A stretch of DNA of 64,000 bases from Acidimicrobiales bacterium (lineage in GTDB: Bacteria; Actinomycetota; Acidimicrobiia; Acidimicrobiales; Acidimicrobilacustridaceae), in contig JAGYKS010000025.1 in NCBI GenBank assembly GCA_018401565.1, positions 372,001-436,000 on the forward strand, in the 5' to 3' direction. The notes below the pieces were generated by a model. The model ran no database searches, was not told where the DNA came from, and saw only the letters and a program-made list of their open reading frames with translations. A program made the position numbers and the translations under genes. This document shows positions 1 through 9,288 of this stretch, piece after piece. Numbering within the stretch: the stretch's first letter is position 1; every line of letters begins with the position of its first letter.

Positions 1-46
1 TGCGCACTGCCGAATCACGACGGCGGCCGCCGGCGTCACCGGTCAT
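1..46 (-). CDS. gatD: GatD, lipid II isoglutaminyl synthase amidotransferase subunit (5' end only)
   Basis: Only the first 15 codons lie in the window; the gene continues beyond the left edge. The ATG at 46-44 overlaps the TGA of the murT locus (ATGA), and the peptide ends in DSAVR, the stretch that in GatD proteins comes just before the first beta strand of the glutamine amidotransferase fold. GatD releases ammonia from glutamine and passes it to MurT, which amidates D-iGlu of the peptidoglycan stem peptide. The identification rests mainly on the murT neighbour and the overlap, because too little protein is visible for domain evidence. Confidence 0.6.
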   Translation of the reverse strand, partial: MTGDAGGRRRDSAVR

Positions 47-1534
47 CGGTCTACCTCGATGCGGTAGTCCTGCAGGGCGGTGTAGTTGCCGATGACGTCG
101 ATGGTCGGTTCGACGTTGTCGCCTGTGGCCCCGGGTGGATTGCCGGCGTCGTGCCGGTGCGCCTGCTGATGGGCCTGCTGATGGGCCCGCACCTGGGCCA
201 CGGCATCAGACAACGACTGGGCGCAGGCATGCTCCACCTCGGCGTATGCCAACCGGACCGCCAGGTCGTGACGGCGTTCGCCAGCCGCCACCACGAAGCG
301 ACCCTGCAACCGCTCGAACGGTACGTCCCACAGCCACGACGGGTCGCGACCGTCGGCGATCCGGGCGTTGATCGACACCACTGCCGGGGCGCTGGAATCA
401 CCCACCATCTCCAGCGCCTCCTGCCACCCTGCGGGGTTTTTGGCCAACAGCAACCGCACCGGTTGTCCGTTGACGGTCTCGGTGCGGTAGCGGCCGGCCA
501 CGTCGCCGACGTCAGCCATGGCCGCCACGGCGGTGACCGGATCCACACCGAACAGTTCGGCTGCAGCCGCAGCCATGGCGGCGTTGGCCCGGTTTGCCCG
601 GCCCGGCAATGCCAGCGGAACATCGATCACCGAGCCGTCGGCGGTGTGCAGGCGGTCGCCGTCGAGCCACAGGTGAGGCTGGGGGCGAGCAAAGTCACAT
701 GACGAGCACTGCCACTGCGGCATGGCATCTGCGGCCGGGCATCTGTGGCGGGCATCGTGGCCTGGGCGTTGGTGGCCTGGGCGTTGGTGGACTGGGCATC
801 GGTGGCAAACGTGATGCGCCCTGCACACGCCGGGCACCCGGTGGCGTCGAGTGTCCACCAGGTTCCGGTTCCCACCCACACCACCGGGGAAGCACGGTGG
901 TGGCCGGCAGATGCAGCGCCGCCGACACTTCGGGCAGAGCCAGCACCGCTGGCGCCGCTGGCAGCCCACACCACCAGTGGGTCGTCGGCGTTGGCCACAA
1001 CGGCACGGGTGGGGAGTTCAGCCAGCATCGTGCGCCAGCCGTCGGCAATGCTGCGCACCTCCTGGGTTCGGTCGAGCTGGTCGCGGCTCAGGTTCAACAG
1101 CACCACCACGGCGGCACCCACCTGGGCGAGCACCTGGGGCATCCACAGTTCGTCGCATTCCAGCGCAGCGTTGGCGGCGGTGGGCTCGGCCCCCAGTGCC
1201 ACCACCATGCCGGCGTCCATGTTGGCGCCGTCGGCGTTGGTGGCCACCGGACCACGGGTGGCCAGCGCCCGGGCCAGGAAGTGGTTGGTGGTGGTCTTGC
1301 CATTGGTGCCACTCACCAGCGCCACGTTGCGGCCAGTGGTGAGCTGGGTCAGCAGGCGGCGGTGCACGAAGACCGCCAGCTGGCCCCGATCACGCTGCCC
1401 GAACCCATGCCGGCCCGTCGTGAAAGGCCCGACAACGCCCCGGCGGCCGCCAGCACGGCGCGTCCGGTGGGCCCGATGCGTGGGGGAGGGGGATCGAGCT
1501 GGCGGGACGACCCGCCGGCAGGAGCAGCACTCAC
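43..1534 (-). CDS. murT: MurT, lipid II isoglutaminyl synthase ligase subunit (interrupted by two frameshifts)
   Basis: Mur-ligase-like subunit of the MurT/GatD complex, which amidates the D-glutamate of lipid II. Visible in order: a GSGSVIGG entry segment, the P-loop SGTNGKTTT, a Mur central domain, a zinc ribbon with CPAC and CSSC pairs, and a C-terminal DUF1727-type domain (KNPAGWQEAL, SINARIADGRDPSWLWDVPFE). The start is the GTG at 1534, which overlaps the TGA of the upstream gene (GTGA). One shift lies at the C run 1384-1387, where one extra base would restore the frame. A second lies near 715-760 beside a repetitive insertion (AQSTNAQATNAQAT) within the zinc ribbon. Conservation on both sides of each break suggests sequence error. 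Confidence 0.85.
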
Positions 1535-2474
1535 GTTGTGGGGACCCTCTGCGGTTCGGGATGCCCGGCCATCACCCAGTCCAGTGCCCGCAACAGCACC
1601 GTGGTTGATGGGCGCACCACCACCGGGTCCACCCCCGGGGCCAACGGCAGCCAGAGCTGGCGTCGCACCCAGCGCGGAGCAACCCGATGGCTGCCCCGGT
1701 GATCACGGCGTAGGTAGGCCGGACTGCCAGTGGCAGAGGTGGCATCAGCAGCCAGCGGGCGGCGTCGCGGGCCTGGGTGCCAGCGCCCAGCTCGGGACGC
1801 ATCTCCCGGAAGTAATTGCGCAGTTGTGCGGTGGAGGTGGCCGCCGGATCACAACCCAGGCGATCGGCCACCACGGCCATCTCGGCGACGTACTGGTCAG
1901 CCTCGTCGCTGGTGAGCGGGGCGGTGCCGTACCGCTGGTAGGTGCTGCAGAAACGAGTCCACCAGGGCGTGATGCACCCACAACATCAGATGGGGGTCGT
2001 TGGCCTCGTAGGGCTGGCCATCGGGTGTGGTTCCCACAACGTAGGTGTGCACCTTGCGCACCATGGCCACGATCTCGTCAGCCTCGGCGGTGGTGCCGAA
2101 CGTGGTGACGCCCACGTACTCGGCGGTGCGGCCGAGGCGACCGAGGGGTCGTTGCGGTAGGAAGAATGGTCGGCCACCCCGGCCATGACCCGCGGGTGCA
2201 TCGTCTGCAGCATCAGTGCCCGCAACCCACCCACGAACATCGAGCTGTCGGAGTGGACCCGCCAGGTCACACTTTCGGGCCCGAACAGCCCGGGGTCGCC
2301 CTTCAACGGCAGGCTCAGGTCACGGACCTCACGGTCTCCGACCACCATGCGACGCACGGCAACAGCCAACTGGCGTCGCGCCGAGGTGACCACGCCATCC
2401 ACGGCTCCGCTGGCGAGGTCCAGGCCCATCAGCGGAAGCCGGGTGAGGTCGGGAAGTCGGGGTGTGGAGGCCAC
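1531..2474 (-). CDS. DUF2236 / MpaB-type oxygenase family protein (several frameshifts)
   Basis: About 314 codons once the breaks are bridged. The protein shows the DUF2236 (latex-clearing oxygenase/MpaB-like, heme-binding) pattern: DPGLFGPESVTWRVHSDSSM, GLRALMLQTMHPRVMAGVADHS, then GVTTFGTTAEADEIVAMVRKVH, DPHLMLWVHHALVDSF and NYFREMRPEL...ARDAARWLL. The His residues in MHPR and WVHHA are the family's likely heme ligands (known of the family, not shown here). At least three one-base shifts are needed, near 2145, 1945 and 1678. The GTG at 2474 is chosen because it opens the conserved frame. The stop overlaps the GTG of murT, so the two are co-transcribed. The substrate is unknown. Confidence 0.75.
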
Positions 2475-2521
2475 ATGACCACGATACGCCGCCGGTGTGG
2501 CTCAGGCGTTGCCGGGGTGGT

Positions 2522-2680
2522 TGACGCCGGTGGCACAGGTGTGGTGAGGTACATCAACAAGTATCTGGGTGACGAATGGGGAAAGCCGGTCAAAATCCGG
2601 CGCTGTCCCGCAGCCGTAGGTCGTAGTGAAGGCGGTGTTTGCGCCGGTTTCGCTGCGACGAGTCGGAATGCCCGTCGTCG
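2522..2680 (+). promoter_or_regulatory. Cobalamin (B12) riboswitch
   Basis: The core at 2579-2617 reads gggaaagccggtcaaaatcc followed by ggcgctgtcccgcagccgta, the hallmark of cobalamin riboswitches (GGGAA..CCGGTgAAAATCCGG..CTGtCCCGCAaC.GTA). A B12-box-like segment (cgagtcggaatgcccgtcg) follows at 2659-2677. The element precedes the ECF transporter operon on the same strand, so B12 should repress it. The outer boundaries are approximate. Confidence 0.88.
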
Positions 2681-2787
2681 CCCTGCTCCACCATCAGCCG
2701 TCGAGGATTGCGGCCGCGGAGCCCGTTGTGCCTCGGGCGAGTCCGGTGGCCTCCTCGGGTCCGGCGGCCCGATCCGGGGAAGTTCTC

Positions 2788-3857
2788 GTGATCACAGCCC
2801 GGTCGACCCGCCGCCAGCCCCGACGACTGTCGTCGGGCCGTGCAGCGGTGCGCGTGTTGGCGGTGGTGATGCTGGTGACCGGCGCCTCGGTGGCAGTGTC
2901 GCCCGGAGGAGCGTTGCCCGCTGTGGTCACCGACGTGCTCGGTCTCGTGCGCCGAAGCCTCTGCCGGAATGGTCAACGTCGCCATTGCTGTGGACCCGGG
3001 TGTACTGCCGGGATCGCCTCGGGGTCCCGAGACGCTGTGCGTGACGGTGGCCGAGGGTGCCACGGGGGCCGACGTGCTGGTCGAACGTGCCCGGTTGCTC
3101 GGGCGTCCGGCACCGCGGTGGGCTCCAAGTGGGTTGATGTGCGCCATCGACGGCTATCCGGCATCCGGGTGTGGTGAGCGGGTGGACGGTTCGTTCAGGT
3201 ATTGGAGCTACCACCTGGGTGACGCCGGCTCGTGGAGTTTCGCCCGAACCGGGCCCGCCCTACGGCGTGCCAGTGCCGAACGGATGGAGGGGTGGCACTT
3301 CATCGCCGGAGCCAATAGTCCTGCCGACCCCCCACCCCGGGTGTCGGCGTCGTCGTCGGCGGTGTGCCCACCGGCACCTGCCGGCCACCACCGCTCCGCC
3401 GGCAGGCGTCTGGTGCGGTACCGCAGCAGCAAGCCCCGACGGCCGTTGACGCAGGGGTCCCCAACGCACCCACAGGTCCCGGCGGTGCGGGCAACCCCGG
3501 GTCAACCACCCGACCTGACGGCTCCGGGGGTGGGAACGGCAACGGCGGTGCCGGGGTGTTGGGCGCCGGGCGCAACGGGGACGGATCAACGACGACCGGT
3601 GGATCGGGTGACGGCCAGGTTGGCGACGCCAGCACAGGCGATGGTGCCGCCGGGTCCGCCGAGCGATGATGCGGCCGGCGGTGGTGGCGATGGCGACGCC
3701 ATGGCTGCGGGTGCAGGGCCGGCCATGGCGGCGGCACGCAGCAGCGAACCGTCGGCCACGTCAGGAGCACCGGTTGCGGTGGTGCTGATGGTGGTGGCGG
3801 TCGCAGCCCTGGGCATCGGCGGCCTTGTGCGATCCGCGCCGACGGAGCCAGACATGA
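2788..3857 (+). CDS. SCO2322-like exported protein of the ECF operon (frameshifted)
   Basis: First gene behind the riboswitch. From the GTG at 2788 it has a basic N-terminus and a hydrophobic signal segment (VRVLAVVMLVTGASVAV). A domain follows with CAIDGYPASGC and YWSYHLGDAGSWSFARTGPA...EGWHF, the pattern of actinobacterial SCO2322-type proteins encoded beside ECF transporters. Next comes a long Gly/Pro/Ser-rich stretch and a C-terminal membrane segment near 3772-3832 (VAVVLMVVAVAALGIGGLV). It is probably a cell-surface accessory or binding protein for the imported compound (inferred from position only). A shift near 2940 is clear; the low-complexity part may hold more. The 3' end is approximate, set by an ATGA at 3854-3857. 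Confidence 0.6.
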
Positions 3858-3933
3858 GTCGGCCGGGCCTGAGCTCCACCGGCACCGCACCCGGCGGGCA
3901 GGCCATTCGCGTCGCTGGCGTCGGGCCCGGGCC

Positions 3934-5181
3934 GTGCATCCGCTGGCGTGGTGGCTGTGGGCGGTTGGCATGGCCGCAGCTGCCATGCGCACCACCAACC
4001 CGTTGGTTCTGGGGCTGCTCATTGTGGTCGTCGGCTGGGTTGTGGCCGCCCGCCGGACCGACGCCCCGTGGGGGCGTTCGTTCTCGCTGGCGTTGCGTCT
4101 GGGGGCCTTTATCGTCGTGCTGCGGGTGGTGCTGGCGGCGTTGTTCGGGCTGCGGATTCCCGGCACGGTGTTGTTCACCCTGCCGGCGGCCGAACTGCCC
4201 GAGTGGGCTGCGGGGGTGAACATCGGTGGCGCGGTGACGGTGCAGATGCTGCTGGGGGCAGCCGCTGAGGGCTTGCGCCTGGCGGCCATCGTGGCTGCGT
4301 TCGGGGCGGCGAACTCCCTGGCCAACCCCTACCGGCTGCTGCGCACCATGCCGTCGGTGCTGTACGAAATCGGCGTCGCCCTCACCGTGGCGCTGGCCAT
4401 CGTTCCCCAGACGGTTCTGACCGCCGGACGGGTGCGCGAGGCCCGCCGGTTGCGGGGTCGTGCGGTGCGCGGCCTTCGGGGGCTGCGGGGTCTGGCCATG
4501 CCGGTGCTCGAGGGGGCACTGGAGCGGTCGGTGGATCTGGCGGCGTCGATGGACGCCCGGGGCTACGGCCGGCGCCGTCAGGCCACCGGTGCGGCCGTGG
4601 TGGTGTCCACCGTTGCGCTCATGGTCGGGATCGTGGGCGTGGGAGTTGGGGTGTACGCCGTGCTCGACGTTGGCGCACCTGACGTCGCTGGCCTTCCGGT
4701 GCTGTCGGTGGGCGTGGCGCTGTTGGCCGTGGGGATGGTGGTGTCGGGACGTCGTGTTGACCGCAGCCGGTACCGTCCCGATCCCTGGCGCATGGCGGAG
4801 TTTGCTGTGGTCGCTTTGGGAATGGTGTCGGCGGTGTCGGTGGCCGTTGTGGGGTCCGTGGATCCCGACGCCCTGACCATGCCGCTGTACCCACTTGGGT
4901 GGCCGGCTGTTCCACCGCTGGCAGTCGTCGGCATCACGGCGAGTGTGTTGGCTGGCATCGTCACCCCGCTGCCGGTGATGACGTACTCCGGTCTGGACCA
5001 CGCCGCTGCACCCGCGTCCCGGGAAGCTTCGGTGGGCTCGGCGACAACGGCTGTGCGTGCCCCGGCAGCGCACGGCCCCGGCCCGGCAGTGCACCCGGCC
5101 CCGGCCCCGGCAGCGCACCCGACTGCTGCGACCATCCCGGCGACCCCGGGCGTTACGGCTGCTGGGCAGGTGCCGGCATGA
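3934..5181 (+). CDS. ECF transporter transmembrane T component, CbiQ family
   Basis: Energy-coupling membrane subunit that links the ATPases to the substrate-binding S component. The protein starts HPLAWWLWAVGMAAAAMRTTNP, has about six to seven hydrophobic segments, and carries the cytoplasmic coupling motif MDARGYGRRR (CbiQ/EcfT ARG motif) near residue 210. The C-terminus is an Ala/Pro/Gly-rich tail (PGPAVHPAPAPAAHP). The GTG at 3934 is the first in-frame start. An ATG at 3854 in another frame would give an Arg-rich leader if one base is missing between 3880 and 3930, which fits the family better. The stop overlaps the ATG of the ATPase gene (ATGA). Confidence 0.85.
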   Translation: MHPLAWWLWAVGMAAAAMRTTNPLVLGLLIVVVGWVVAARRTDAPWGRSFSLALRLGAFIVVLRVVLAALFGLRIPGTVLFTLPAAELPEWAAGVNIGGAVTVQMLLGAAAEGLRLAAIVAAFGAANSLANPYRLLRTMPSVLYEIGVALTVALAIVPQTVLTAGRVREARRLRGRAVRGLRGLRGLAMPVLEGALERSVDLAASMDARGYGRRRQATGAAVVVSTVALMVGIVGVGVGVYAVLDVGAPDVAGLPVLSVGVALLAVGMVVSGRRVDRSRYRPDPWRMAEFAVVALGMVSAVSVAVVGSVDPDALTMPLYPLGWPAVPPLAVVGITASVLAGIVTPLPVMTYSGLDHAAAPASREASVGSATTAVRAPAAHGPGPAVHPAPAPAAHPTAATIPATPGVTAAGQVPA

Positions 5182-6851
5182 TCCGATTCGACAACGTGTC
5201 GGTGACCTACTCGGGGGCGTCGTCGCCGGTGCTGTCGGGTGTGGACCTGGTGATCGGTGAGGGCGAGATGTGTCTGGTGGTCGGGCCCAGCGGGTCGGGC
5301 AAGTCGACTCTGTTGCGGGCCGTCAACGGGCTGGTACCCCGGTTCTCGGGCGGCCGGCTCGACGGACGGGTGACGGTGAACGGCCGGAGCACCGCCGATG
5401 AACCGCCTCGTCAGTTCGCCGACCTGATCGGCTACGTGGGTCAGGACCCCGCCGCCGGCTTTGTCACCGACACGGTGGAAGACGAGCTCGCCTACGTGAT
5501 GGAGAACCTGGGTACCGACCCTCAGGTGATGCGCCGCCGGGTGGAGGATGTTCTCGACTTGTTGTCGCTGCACGACGTGCGTCGCCGTGCCCTGACCACG
5601 CTGTCGGGCGGTCAGCAACAGCGGGTGGCGATCGGTTCGGTACTCACGGCGTCGCCGCGCGTGCTGGTGCTCGACGAGCCCACGTCGGCGCTGGACCCGG
5701 CCGCTGCCGAGGACGTTCTTGCCGCCTTGGCCCGACTGGTGCACGACATCGGGGTGACGGTGCTGGTGGCCGAGCACCGACTGGAGCGGGTGGTGCAGTT
5801 CGCTGATCGGGTGGTGGTGGTCCCCGGCGACGGCCGTCAGGTGCGCAGTGGCGCCCCGGCCGACGTGCTGCGCGACGCTCCGGTGGCACCTCCGGTGGTG
5901 GAGCTGGGTCGGTTGGAGGGCTGGGACCCCCTGCCGTTGTCGGTGCGTGATGCCCGCCGTATGGCAGGGCCACTGCGTGAGCGGCTCCAGCTGTTGACTG
6001 CTCCGGGGATCCTCACGGAACCGACCCCGGCGGTTGGTGCAGTTGGGGCGGTTGGTGCGGTTGGTGCGGTCGCTCGGGGTACGGCGGTGGCCGAGGTGAG
6101 CGGGTTGGTTGCCGGCTACGGGTCACATGCCGTGCTCGATGGGCTCGACCTGGTGGTGTACGCCGGCGAGGTGACGGCCGTGATGGGGCGCAATGGCGCC
6201 GGCAAATCCACGCTGCTGGCCCAGCTTGCCGGCCTGCGGGCACCGTTGCGGGGGTCCATTCGGGTTCAGGGCGACGACCCCCACCGTCTCGATGGGCGCG
6301 AGGCCCGATGTCGGGTGGGGTTTGTGCCCCAGGATCCGTCGCTGCTGCTCTACCACCAGACCGTGGCTGCCGAGTGTGCCGCCGCCGACGTTGAGGCTGC
6401 CGCCGCGCAAGGTGACACCGCCCGTCTGTTGACCCGGCTGGTGGGACCGGTGGACCCCCACCTGCACCCCCGGGACCTGTCGGAAGGACAACGCCTGGCG
6501 CTGGCGCTGGCTGTGGTGTTGGTGGCCGGCCCCGGACTGGTGCTGCTCGACGAGCCCACCAGAGGCCTCGACTACGGAGCCAAGGAGTCGTTGGGGGCCG
6601 TGCTGGCGGGGCTTGCCGCCGAGGGCCGGGCCGTGGTGCTGGCCACCCACGATGTGGAGGTGGTGGCGTCGGTGGCCGACCGGGCCGTGGTGCTCGCCGA
6701 TGGCGAGGTGGTGGCCGACGGGCCGGCCCGTGACGTGGTCACCCACTCTCCGGTGTTCGCACCCCAGGTGGCCAAGGTGCTGGCGCCCCAGGCGTGGCTG
6801 ACCGTCGACGAGGTGGCCGGTGCGCTGGTTGACGCCGAGGTGGCCCGGTGA
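5178..6851 (+). CDS. ECF transporter double ATP-binding protein (fused EcfA domains)
   Basis: A 557-residue protein with two ABC ATPase domains in tandem, the usual actinobacterial arrangement for ECF transporters. The first domain has GPSGSGKSTLL, the signature LSGGQQQRVAIG and VLVLDEPTSALD. The second has GRNGAGKSTLL, LSEGQRLALAL (a degenerate signature) and LVLLDEPTRGLD. The linker holds a short in-frame repeat (VGAVGAVGAVGAV, about 6030-6070). The ATG at 5178 overlaps the previous stop, and the stop overlaps the GTG of the S-component gene. It powers uptake of the compound sensed by the upstream riboswitch, most likely cobalamin or a precursor. Confidence 0.92.
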   Translation: MIRFDNVSVTYSGASSPVLSGVDLVIGEGEMCLVVGPSGSGKSTLLRAVNGLVPRFSGGRLDGRVTVNGRSTADEPPRQFADLIGYVGQDPAAGFVTDTVEDELAYVMENLGTDPQVMRRRVEDVLDLLSLHDVRRRALTTLSGGQQQRVAIGSVLTASPRVLVLDEPTSALDPAAAEDVLAALARLVHDIGVTVLVAEHRLERVVQFADRVVVVPGDGRQVRSGAPADVLRDAPVAPPVVELGRLEGWDPLPLSVRDARRMAGPLRERLQLLTAPGILTEPTPAVGAVGAVGAVGAVARGTAVAEVSGLVAGYGSHAVLDGLDLVVYAGEVTAVMGRNGAGKSTLLAQLAGLRAPLRGSIRVQGDDPHRLDGREARCRVGFVPQDPSLLLYHQTVAAECAAADVEAAAAQGDTARLLTRLVGPVDPHLHPRDLSEGQRLALALAVVLVAGPGLVLLDEPTRGLDYGAKESLGAVLAGLAAEGRAVVLATHDVEVVASVADRAVVLADGEVVADGPARDVVTHSPVFAPQVAKVLAPQAWLTVDEVAGALVDAEVAR

Positions 6852-7696
6852 TCCCGCTTCGGGCCCGCTCCCTGCTGTTGTTGGCGGCGGTGTCAGCTCT
6901 GGGGGTGTTCGCTTTTGTGTGGCCCCTGGTGATCGCCCCGGGTGGTGCCGACGGATCGGTGGACGCCGCCCATGCCTCGGACGCCCCGTGGATTTTCATG
7001 CTGCTTCTGCCGTTGCTGATGGCGGTGATGTTGGCCGAGTTGGCCGAGGGCCGCATCGACGCCAAGGCGGTGGCGTTGCTGGGGGTGCTGGTGGCCGTGG
7101 GTGCCGCCCTGCGTCTGCCGTCCACGGGTGTGGCCGGCTTCGAATTGGTGTTCTTCCTGCTGATTCCTGCCGGCAGGGTGTTTGGTCGGGGATTCGGGTT
7201 CGTGTTGGGGGCCCTCACCTTGTTCGCCTCGGCGCTGATCACCGGTGGGGTGGGCCCGTGGTTGCCGTTCCAGATGTTCGCCGCTGCGTGGGTGGGGTTC
7301 TTCGCTGGCTGTCTGCCCCCGGCCACCGGTCGCCGCGAGATCGGGTTGCTGGCGACCTACGGGGTGGTGGCCGGGTTGGCCTACGGACTGGCCATGAACC
7401 TGTGGTTCTGGCCGTTTGGTGCCAGCCCCGAGAGCGCACTTGCCTACCTGCCCGGTGCCGGTGTGGGCGAGAACCTGGGTCGGTTCTGGGTGTTCCACCT
7501 GGCCACATCGTTTGGATGGGACATCCCCCGGGCCGTCACCAACGCCGTGCTCATGGTGGTGTTCGGCCCGGCGGTGCTGGCAGCGTTGCGCCGGGTGTCG
7601 CGCCGGGCGGCGTTTGGCGCCGAGGTCACCTTCGCTGACGCCCCACACCGAATCGACGACAACGACCTGCCGGCGGTGGCGTCGTCGGAATCCTGA
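6848..7696 (+). CDS. ECF transporter substrate-specific S component
   Basis: A 282-residue membrane protein with about six hydrophobic segments. It follows the T and A components with a GTGA overlap and is the last gene of the riboswitch-controlled operon. The segment FELVFFLLIPAGRVFGRGFGFVLGALTLFASALITGGVGPWLPFQMFAAAWVG resembles the S-component core of actinobacterial CbrT/DUF6580-like vitamin transporters; only short parts are diagnostic (GVGPWLPFQM). The substrate is inferred to be cobalamin or a corrinoid from the riboswitch and not from the protein itself. Confidence 0.85.
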   Translation: MIPLRARSLLLLAAVSALGVFAFVWPLVIAPGGADGSVDAAHASDAPWIFMLLLPLLMAVMLAELAEGRIDAKAVALLGVLVAVGAALRLPSTGVAGFELVFFLLIPAGRVFGRGFGFVLGALTLFASALITGGVGPWLPFQMFAAAWVGFFAGCLPPATGRREIGLLATYGVVAGLAYGLAMNLWFWPFGASPESALAYLPGAGVGENLGRFWVFHLATSFGWDIPRAVTNAVLMVVFGPAVLAALRRVSRRAAFGAEVTFADAPHRIDDNDLPAVASSES

Positions 7697-7713
7697 TCAA
7701 CCCGGTGGCGGGG

Positions 7714-9189
7714 TCAGGATCGTGATGCTTCCCATTGGGCGATGCGCTCGCCCATGGGGGTGCAGGGTGCAGCGGCCACGAATGGCCACAGCTCCTCGGC
7801 CAGTCGCCGCCAGTCGCCGGTGGTGTGCAGGTCACCAAACAGCGCGTACAGCCCCAGGTTGATGCGCTGGATGACCACGAAGCTGGCCGGCAGGTTCACC
7901 GCCCGCATGATGGGACCGTAGGGGCCACGCTGGTCGAAGTAGCGACGTACCGACTCCGAGGCGTACTCGGCGGTGATGGTGAGTTCGCCGGGCTGGCGCA
8001 CCAGCTCGTAGAAGTGCCCGAAGTAGTCCACCAGTTCGGCGTCGTCGAATGGCTGGCCTTCGGGAAGCAGGCCGACCCGCTCGATGATGCGTCGGAACGC
8101 AGCGGGGTCGGGGTCGATGACCATGGCGGTGATCATCTCTTCGAACGGCCTGAGCTCGGCGGCGGTGAAGTGCTTGACCAGGCCGAAGTCCAGGAACGTC
8201 ACCTGCCCGCCGGGCCGAAACAGGTAGTTGCCCGGATGGGGGTCGCCGTTGAACATTCGCAGGCGGTAGAGCGATCCGAAGGCGAACCGGTAGATGGTCT
8301 CGGCGGCCAGGTTGCGTTCGTCGTCTGACCACATGGCTGCCTCGGCAAACGACACACCCTCGGCCAGCTCGGTGGTGAGCACCCGAGCGGTGGACAGATG
8401 GTCCAGGACCCGGGGAACGTGAATGTAGGGATGGCCGGCGTACTCATCGGCGAACAGGGTCTGGTTGGCGGCTTCGTTGGCGTAGTCGAGCTCCTCGGTC
8501 AGTCGCTCGCGCAACTCGACGACCACGGGGCCGGGATCGAAGCCGGGGAACAGCTGGCCGAGCCCGCCAAACAACAGCCCGAGGTTGGACAGGTCCGACG
8601 CCATGGCCTCGGCCACCCCCGGGTACTGCACCTTGACGGCAACGGCCTGACCATCGTGGGTCATGGCCCGGTGCACCTGGCCGATGGACGCCGAGGCGAT
8701 GGGCACCGGGTCCCAGGTGGCGAACAGCTCCTCGGGTTGACGGCCGAGTTCGGTGCGGATGACCCCGGCGGCCAGCTCGGCCGACATGGGTGGGGCGTTG
8801 GACTGCAGCTGGGCCAGGGCTGAGCGCACGTGCTCGGGCAGGCCCTGGTCGAGGTACGACGCCATCTGCCCCAGCTTCATGAGGGCGCCCTTCATTTCGC
8901 CCAGGGCGGCGGTGACCTGCTCGGCGGTGCGCAGCTCGAAGGCGGTGTCGAGCAGCTGGCGTCGTTCGGCCGAGGCGAACACCCGTCGGGCCCGGTGCCC
9001 GGCCCAGTCGGCTCCGGCACGGGCCCCGACCACGGCCAGCTTGCGGCGGCGGGCACCCATCCCGGCCGCAAGCGCCCGGCCGGGGTCGAGCGCCCCGCTA
9101 CCGGTACCGGCCCGGTAACGCACGGCGGCGACAGCCCCGACTGCTGCTGCACACCCAACAACCGGCAGTAGCCATCGACGGGCGGTCAT
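7714..9189 (-). CDS. ABC1/UbiB-type atypical kinase family protein (AarF domain)
   Basis: A 491-residue UbiB-family protein. An N-terminal hydrophobic segment (WLLPVVGCAAAVGAVAAV) is followed by family motifs: ALMKLGQMASYLDQGLP (KxGQ), PIASASIGQVHRA (Ala-rich loop replacing the kinase Gly loop), AVKVQYPG (catalytic Lys), ELDYANEAANQ, DPHPGNYLF (catalytic loop) and FLDFGLVK (DFG). UbiB proteins support quinone or lipid metabolism through ATPase activity. The gene is monocistronic in appearance, convergent with the ECF operon and only 17 bp from its end. No quinone genes are adjacent, so the pathway is open. Confidence 0.9.
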   Translation of the reverse strand: MTARRWLLPVVGCAAAVGAVAAVRYRAGTGSGALDPGRALAAGMGARRRKLAVVGARAGADWAGHRARRVFASAERRQLLDTAFELRTAEQVTAALGEMKGALMKLGQMASYLDQGLPEHVRSALAQLQSNAPPMSAELAAGVIRTELGRQPEELFATWDPVPIASASIGQVHRAMTHDGQAVAVKVQYPGVAEAMASDLSNLGLLFGGLGQLFPGFDPGPVVVELRERLTEELDYANEAANQTLFADEYAGHPYIHVPRVLDHLSTARVLTTELAEGVSFAEAAMWSDDERNLAAETIYRFAFGSLYRLRMFNGDPHPGNYLFRPGGQVTFLDFGLVKHFTAAELRPFEEMITAMVIDPDPAAFRRIIERVGLLPEGQPFDDAELVDYFGHFYELVRQPGELTITAEYASESVRRYFDQRGPYGPIMRAVNLPASFVVIQRINLGLYALFGDLHTTGDWRRLAEELWPFVAAAPCTPMGERIAQWEASRS

Positions 9190-9288
9190 GACGCGACCCT
9201 ACGGCGGTGCTGCCGTGTGGGCCCAACCCCGAGCTGGCCCCGAGCCTCGACGTCGACAGTGTTGCGACCCGGTGGTGATACTGGTCGG

